Below are positions 57,430-62,400 of a DNA stretch of 62,400 bases, piece by piece (position 1 is the first letter of the stretch; every line of letters begins with the position of its first letter). The stretch lies in the IMG/VR virus record IMGVR_UViG_3300049561_000021, positions 1-62,400 of that record; one strand, 5' to 3'. Origin of the DNA: a virus. The position numbers and the translations under genes were made by a program. The notes beneath the pieces were generated by a model. It had not been told where the DNA came from and made no database searches. It saw nothing but the letters and a program-made list of their open reading frames with translations.

Positions 57430-58335
57430 TTAATTTACTACCACTGGAATTACACAACATCTGCAAAAAGGGTGAACTGGAATCATTTTTTCTGCTTCAT
57501 CTAGTGTATATGGTCCACCTTGTTCTAATTCTAAACATTTACCACATACTCTTTCATCTCCCGCTGTTACTAATTCTGCTTTTACTATTACTCCAAGTAC
57601 AGCCCAATTTCGATACTCTTGAATAGTTGCGAGATGGTGTGCTCGAATTATCTCTGTCCTTGCTATCATTTCTGCTCTCAACCTTGCTGGAATAAATCTG
57701 CCTAATGAATCAGTTAATCCTAAATCACCAACACCTTCTCCATTTATAACAGCAACAAGTTTTCGTGCAATCAATGAAGGACTATCTCCATTTATAAAAC
57801 CCTCAGCAAGTACTCGACTCATAAAAGAGGCCATTTGATCAGTTACACCTTTCAAGTCAGAAAGCACACGAGCAAATTCTAATCCCATTCTATCAAGATG
57901 TAAAGGATTTGCTATTACAATATCAATTCCACCTGTCTCTTCAATTGTAGGAACTTTATAACCCGCTTTAATTAATTCTTGTCTTGCTCTTATTACCCCA
58001 CGTTGATAAGCATCTAATAAATATTTATTAAACCATACTGTAGCAAATAAAGCTTTATTCAATAAACTAATATCAACTTGCTTTTGTAACCATTCTATAA
58101 ATTTTGCAATTTTATTTTGACTATTATCATACCCAAACTCCTGCCATTGAGTTGAAACAACGTCCTGATATGTTATAACGTCAGTAAATCCAAAGCAGTT
58201 ATTTTCTATTACACTCTTTTTAATAACCTTAATAATCTCATCAAAACGATGCAGCATTTCTCTACTAAACAGATTTCTCAATGCTGTCGTATGTGTTGGA
58301 TCAATACTTCTTTTATATATTGTTACTTCAATCAT
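57430..58335 (-). CDS. MuF-like head morphogenesis (minor head) protein, 301 aa
   Basis: The C-terminal part has the MuF core: RAEMIARTEIIRAHHLATIQ, then CGKCLELEQGGPYTLDE with Cys pairs and VHPFCRCCVIPV. The N-terminal part is helical. It overlaps the portal gene by 4 nt, as is usual for portal-MuF pairs. Confidence 0.9.
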   Translation of the reverse strand: MIEVTIYKRSIDPTHTTALRNLFSREMLHRFDEIIKVIKKSVIENNCFGFTDVITYQDVVSTQWQEFGYDNSQNKIAKFIEWLQKQVDISLLNKALFATVWFNKYLLDAYQRGVIRARQELIKAGYKVPTIEETGGIDIVIANPLHLDRMGLEFARVLSDLKGVTDQMASFMSRVLAEGFINGDSPSLIARKLVAVINGEGVGDLGLTDSLGRFIPARLRAEMIARTEIIRAHHLATIQEYRNWAVLGVIVKAELVTAGDERVCGKCLELEQGGPYTLDEAEKMIPVHPFCRCCVIPVVVN

Positions 58336-59771
58336 TTCACTGTTCTTGTAATAGGTTGTTTAGGTTGAGCTGCAGGTTGTGTAAATGACTTTACTGCTTG
58401 TTGTGTTCTTTGCTCTTCAAGTATTTCTGTATTCATCCCATCCTCTACACTTGCAATGTCATCTGGTTGTAATCCTAATCCATGCTTTAAGAAATCTTTT
58501 GGAGACATTACTACCTCTGCTGTTGGAGAACTTGTATAATTTTTAAGTGCTGCTGAACGGTCAAGCCCAATCTTTACACGGTCAGCTTCTGAAACAGCAA
58601 ATAAATCTGACCATTTTACCGTATACTTTCCTTTATTTGGAACGGGGAGTATTTTTAATTCTATCAAACGATTTACAAATGGTCGGACAATTCTTAATTC
58701 TGCAAAATCTTCTCTACGAGATTTTACATAAATTTTATATTCTAATGTATCTTGTGCTGAACTTAATTCCCCACGTTCCGTTCCAACCAAGACTCTTTTT
58801 GGGATACCTGTCGCTGCGGAAATCATTTGAATTTGTACGTCTACATGCGTTGCGGGATCAGCAATCTGTTGAGCAAGTGCCTTTAAATCAATTCCTTCAG
58901 AAATTAATATCCTACGTAAATTATGCTCAAACTCATCTACTTGATCTTTCAAGTCAGTCATAGTAGCATCAGTAACTTGATAGTCTTTACCTGCAACACC
59001 ACTATAACCTGGACGAGCTCCACGCCAAAACATTTCAGCATCACCTCCAACTAATTTCTCAAGATCCATGAGTCTGTTAAAAACAGCTTCCAAACGAGGT
59101 GAACCTTCTATTTCACTTTCTATAATATCATCAACAATATGAACAATACGACTGTAATGTACTGTAATATTCATACTGTTTCCTTGTTCTGCTTGTTGAA
59201 CAGTAATATTGTAATTTAATGGTAGCCCATATCTTGGGTCAGTTGGTTCAGTAACATATGCATTTATTAAGGCACTACCTTCCCCAAAAGGACGTAAATA
59301 AACTAATTTGCTTCCTACTCTTGCCGGGTTTTTAAAATTTTCAATATTACTTGTATCATCTAATCCAAGTAAAAGTGCCCCATATTTCCCTAACCCTGCA
59401 CACTTATCTGCACGTAAAAAAATAGATTTTAAAGAGAATTGATTATCTAATTCTTTCCATTTCTTTTCAAGCGCTGTTTCTTCACCTTTATTAGAATCCG
59501 TAATGATTAAATCACCTTGCCACGTTGCCTTTGCTGGACGATCAATGACTGCTTTAGCTATATCTTGCCTGTCGTACCTAAGAACAAAATCATTATATAC
59601 TAATGTTGTTTTATAGCCTAATGCTTCATAAATGTCTCTTGCACCACCATATGATTGTACACCAAGAGACGATGCAAGAGACATTCGTGCTACAAGTGCA
59701 CTTGCAAATGTTGCTAATTGTTCATTAGTAACTAAATCCTTATTTACTTGTTTAGATACTCGATTTACCAT
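58332..59771 (-). CDS. Portal protein (DUF1073-type), 479 aa
   Basis: It shows YNDFVLRYDRQDIAKAVIDR, LGKYGALLLGLDD, VHYSRIVHIVDD, a middle GDAEMFWRGARPGYSG and the C-terminal AATGIPKRVLVGTERGELSS of DUF1073 (anti-CBASS-family-annotated) portals. It forms the dodecameric vertex ring. It overlaps the large terminase stop by 1 nt. Confidence 0.9.
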   Translation of the reverse strand: MVNRVSKQVNKDLVTNEQLATFASALVARMSLASSLGVQSYGGARDIYEALGYKTTLVYNDFVLRYDRQDIAKAVIDRPAKATWQGDLIITDSNKGEETALEKKWKELDNQFSLKSIFLRADKCAGLGKYGALLLGLDDTSNIENFKNPARVGSKLVYLRPFGEGSALINAYVTEPTDPRYGLPLNYNITVQQAEQGNSMNITVHYSRIVHIVDDIIESEIEGSPRLEAVFNRLMDLEKLVGGDAEMFWRGARPGYSGVAGKDYQVTDATMTDLKDQVDEFEHNLRRILISEGIDLKALAQQIADPATHVDVQIQMISAATGIPKRVLVGTERGELSSAQDTLEYKIYVKSRREDFAELRIVRPFVNRLIELKILPVPNKGKYTVKWSDLFAVSEADRVKIGLDRSAALKNYTSSPTAEVVMSPKDFLKHGLGLQPDDIASVEDGMNTEILEEQRTQQAVKSFTQPAAQPKQPITRTVK

Positions 59772-61306
59772 TACGTAATTCTCCTTGCTGTTCTTCGTTG
59801 CATTATTAAATTAAATCCTGCTGCCGTAGCATCTACTTGATCCTTGAAATTTCCAAATGGGAAAAAGCGAAATTCTTCTATAAATTCATGATTCCATTCT
59901 CCACGTAGAAGCATAATATTACCTTCATTCACTTGGACTGCAAAAGGTTCTGCACGATAAACTTTATCACCATGTGGTAAATCTTTCTTTACCACAAATC
60001 CTGCTAAATTTCTTACCGTTGCTTCTGCTGATTCTTTTCCACCTGACCCAGGCTCTTGCTCAATTCCAATTTCAAATTCCCTTCCGTCTGCTAATGCTGT
60101 TTGTTTTATAATTTGTTCCCTACGTTCTGCTGCCCATTGTCCTTTCCTAACATCTATAATAATTACATGATTGTTCATAAGTCGAATCATCTTCACGCCT
60201 GCTGTTCTCTTTCCAGCACCTTCCGTTCCAGCCTTATCCCAATATCGTATTCTTGCTACCCAACTAATTGCATTTGGAAGTGAATCTATAATTTGAAAAT
60301 TAGCAACTTTAAACATACCTCCTCCAGGTGGTGTTGGGTGTTGTCCTACCTGTCCTGCATATCCATACACTCCTAAGTCTGCTTCCATTTCCTTTAACGA
60401 TTTCCAACTTAAACGAGTTGGGTCGAGTAATTCATCTTTATAAAACTTTTCTAACTCAGGTGGGTTTAATTGTTCACGATAATTTCGAATTTCACCTGGA
60501 AGACAAATATGTCGAATTATTTTATCTTTCTTATCCAATAAATGTCCTGTAGGATCTTTTTGGTGAAGACGCTGCATTACCATAATTGTTACTGAAACTT
60601 CCTTATCAGCCTTACGTGTACTTGCCGATTGGTCTACCCAATTATTTGCTGTATTCAGCATAGATTCCGAAACTGCTTGTTTTGGATTAATTGGATCATC
60701 CCAAATGTTAATGTGTCCATGAAATCCTGTGATTGTTCCACCTACGGATGTTGAAAACCTACCTCCCCCAAATATTGTACGCTGCTTACGCCCAACTTCA
60801 TCAACCTCCCGTATTGCTATACGGTAATTAGATTTAGTATTTTTATTCTCTTTAATGAAAATATTTGGGTAAAGTAGGGCAAATTTATCAGAACGCATAA
60901 TGTCACGACTTTTCTCTGCACTTTCAAGAGAGAGGTCAGAGGAGTATGATCCTGTAATAAAACGCATCCATGGCCATTTCGTCCAACACCATACAGGAAA
61001 CATAATTGAGCAAACTATGGTTTTCGTAGTACCTGGTGGGATATTAATAATTAAATCATATAATTTCTTCTCACGGTTTCCAACTCTCCCTGCAATTTCC
61101 TCTAACTCCTTACACAAATATTCTATATGCCAATTTGTCTTAAACTCGTCCTCCACTATTTCATTCCAAAATACCTGGATAAATTCATACAATGATAATC
61201 CTCCCATTGAAAGTAATACTGCGAAAGGATTATCTAATACTTTTTGAAGTACTTCCTCTTTTGCTTTACGCTTTGAATGTCTCTTTTCAATTACCGGATA
61301 CTCCAT
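59771..61306 (-). CDS. terL: Terminase large subunit, 511 aa
   Basis: The ATPase domain has an adapted Walker A NIPPGTTKT (about residues 88-96), VGGTITGFHGHINIWDDP (Walker B, DD) and the coupling region VMQRLHQKDPTG. The C-terminal nuclease has IRYWDKAGTEGAGKRTAGVK and EQEPGSGGKESA, and near the end the acidic DQVDATAAGFN. It packages DNA with the small subunit, which it overlaps by 20 nt. Confidence 0.95.
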   Translation of the reverse strand: MEYPVIEKRHSKRKAKEEVLQKVLDNPFAVLLSMGGLSLYEFIQVFWNEIVEDEFKTNWHIEYLCKELEEIAGRVGNREKKLYDLIINIPPGTTKTIVCSIMFPVWCWTKWPWMRFITGSYSSDLSLESAEKSRDIMRSDKFALLYPNIFIKENKNTKSNYRIAIREVDEVGRKQRTIFGGGRFSTSVGGTITGFHGHINIWDDPINPKQAVSESMLNTANNWVDQSASTRKADKEVSVTIMVMQRLHQKDPTGHLLDKKDKIIRHICLPGEIRNYREQLNPPELEKFYKDELLDPTRLSWKSLKEMEADLGVYGYAGQVGQHPTPPGGGMFKVANFQIIDSLPNAISWVARIRYWDKAGTEGAGKRTAGVKMIRLMNNHVIIIDVRKGQWAAERREQIIKQTALADGREFEIGIEQEPGSGGKESAEATVRNLAGFVVKKDLPHGDKVYRAEPFAVQVNEGNIMLLRGEWNHEFIEEFRFFPFGNFKDQVDATAAGFNLIMQRRTARRIT

Positions 61307-61964
61307 GGATTGTGCTAATGTTTTTTATTGCTATACTCTTTACCATTTTTCTTTCTTCCTCTGACAAAACAGTTAAATCTAATTTTTTGGATAATTCTAC
61401 TTGATACCTTGCGTCTACTTCTGTTTTGTTTACGTCTGCCCACAAGTCTCTGTGTCTATTCTTCAAAAAGAAAATAATTGCTGTTACGTCGGGGGCCATG
61501 TGTTTCTGTGTTACTTTTTTTAAGTCTCTAATGTCTCCAAACCTATCTACGTGTTGACTATATTCTACTTCTTCATAGTCATAGCCTAATGCTCTATTCC
61601 CTAATGTTTCACTAACCCTAAACCCAAACATCCATTTACCTTCTTTTAAGGCCTCTATAAAATCAAGGTTTTTAACTTTCCAACTATCAAGTGTTGAGAT
61701 TGTGATTCCAAAAAATTGTGCAATGTCAACATCTCTTGCCCCTAACTTTGCTAAATAGTAAACCTGGCGCATAAAATCATTCCTAAATTTTAGTTCAAAA
61801 TTACCACGCTTTACAAGATTATCAGGCTTACTATAGTCACCATTAGTAATCTTTTCTAGAATTTTTGTATTTTCCTGGTTTACCATTCTAGGGTCTACTA
61901 ATGGGTAATTAGCGATTACATTTCTATGAATAGGCTCACCATTTTTCTTTCGTCTCGTTGCCAT
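61287..61964 (-). CDS. terS: Terminase small subunit, 225 aa
   Basis: A helix-turn-helix (LAKLGARDVDIAQFFGITIS) is followed by the family-typical ALGYDYEEVEYSQHVDRFGD and APDVTAIIFFLKNRHRDLW. It recognises the packaging site. The ATG at 61964 is preferred over a GTG at 61976. A repeat-rich non-coding region lies directly upstream (61965-62400). Confidence 0.85.
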   Translation of the reverse strand: MATRRKKNGEPIHRNVIANYPLVDPRMVNQENTKILEKITNGDYSKPDNLVKRGNFELKFRNDFMRQVYYLAKLGARDVDIAQFFGITISTLDSWKVKNLDFIEALKEGKWMFGFRVSETLGNRALGYDYEEVEYSQHVDRFGDIRDLKKVTQKHMAPDVTAIIFFLKNRHRDLWADVNKTEVDARYQVELSKKLDLTVLSEEERKMVKSIAIKNISTIHGVSGN

Positions 61965-62400
61965 AATTTCCCGCACTATTATCTATATAAAATTACTATA
62001 ATATACCATTTCACTACTCACACCATATTTTACCTAACTTTAAATAACCTGTAACTATTCACACTAATAAAAGATTACTGATACATCTATCTGTACAGAA
62101 AAATAGTCACTACTGTCAACTAAAAATTCTCTAAAATTTTTTTATAAAATTTTTTATCACTAACATAATAGTGAAATGGTGAAATCATACTCATTATAAA
62201 CTATTTTACCATAACCTCTCTATTTAATAAGAAAATAATAGTGACTATTTTTATCACTATTATTCACTAAATATATTCTATAAACCTACTTTACTAATAA
62301 GCATTAAAAAATAATTAAAACAGCGAACCAACTATAATAAAACAATCAATCATATATATATACAATACATACATATGTTATTTTTTAGTCACTATCATTA
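61965..62400. repeat. Non-coding AT-rich region with TAGTGACTA/TCACTA motifs
   Basis: No gene is seen in these 436 nt. The palindromic motif TAGT(C/G)ACTA occurs at 62104-62112, 62239-62247 and 62386-62394. Half-motifs TCACTA or TAGTGA occur at 62011, 62157, 62169, 62254 and 62264, one pair as an inverted repeat (62157-62174). The density is far above chance for such sequence. It is a candidate late-promoter/operator region or terminase recognition site, being next to terS. No consensus Bacteroidota promoter was seen on the minus strand. Confidence 0.6.

Noticed and set aside
58332-59771. Anti-CBASS nuclease (Acb1) function for the portal-like protein
   Set aside because: The database-style family name covers DUF1073 portals; position between large terminase and MuF and the full-length portal pattern show a portal.

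Overview
The window is most of the genome of a tailed, siphovirus-type phage, AT-rich throughout (by eye roughly one third G+C). It holds two blocks that face each other. A plus-strand block (about 1-31300) carries DNA metabolism, replication and DNA modification. A minus-strand block (61964 down to 31351) carries packaging, head, glycan-modification, tail and lysis genes. Both end at a strong bidirectional terminator (31306-31346). The host is probably a member of Bacteroidota: at least two intergenic sites fit the TTTG-N19/20-(T)AnnTTTG promoter of that phylum, most early genes lack Shine-Dalgarno (SD) sequences, and the lysis genes (GH108 endolysin, lytic-transglycosylase-like protein) suit a Gram-negative host. 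This is inference.

Plus strand, left to right. (1) 1-5915 is an accessory zone with an SNF2-type helicase, a DnaG-type primase, small unknown genes and a family of paralogues built of 28-39 uninterrupted Cys-x-x triplets. There are two full copies, one partial copy at the window edge and one N-terminal relic. (2) 5916-9687 is the replication-initiation module: a promoter/hairpin unit, an initiator gene with a lambda-like origin inside it (22-bp iterons plus an AT-rich stretch), a DnaC-type loader and a DnaB-type helicase. (3) 9775-15444 is a 7-deazaguanine DNA-modification pathway: QueD, QueE, QueC, a phosphoribosyltransferase-FolE fusion, a YkgJ-like Cys-cluster protein, a QueF homologue and a DpdA-type transglycosylase. 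Together they predict that guanines in phage DNA are replaced by preQ0- or preQ1-type bases. (4) 15441-22781 encodes a replisome: sliding clamp, uracil-DNA-glycosylase/3'-5' exonuclease fusion, family A polymerase interrupted by an HNH intein, and clamp loader. (5) 23094-31300 is a recombination module: UvsY-like candidate, gp32-like single-strand binding protein, RecA, RuvC-like resolvase, and a Mre11/Rad50 pair in which Rad50 is encoded as separate N- and C-terminal halves.

Minus strand, in order of transcription. Small and large terminase, portal and MuF-like head protein come first, followed by a cassette with a cold-shock protein and several membrane or outer-membrane-like proteins. Next are a prohead protease with two nested in-frame starts, a decoration protein and the major capsid protein. 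Twelve genes for glycan synthesis and transfer follow (glycosyltransferases, fucosyltransferase, sugar-nucleotide dehydratase, FkbM methyltransferases, sulfotransferase), placed between head genes and connector genes. Then come connector, neck and tail-tube genes, a tail-chaperone pair joined by a programmed -1 frameshift at A-AAA-AAC, tape measure, tail-tip and fibre proteins, and the lysis genes. The right end (61965-62400) is a non-coding AT-rich region with many TAGTGACTA/TCACTA motifs, a candidate operator or packaging region. No tRNA, CRISPR, integrase or reverse transcriptase was seen.
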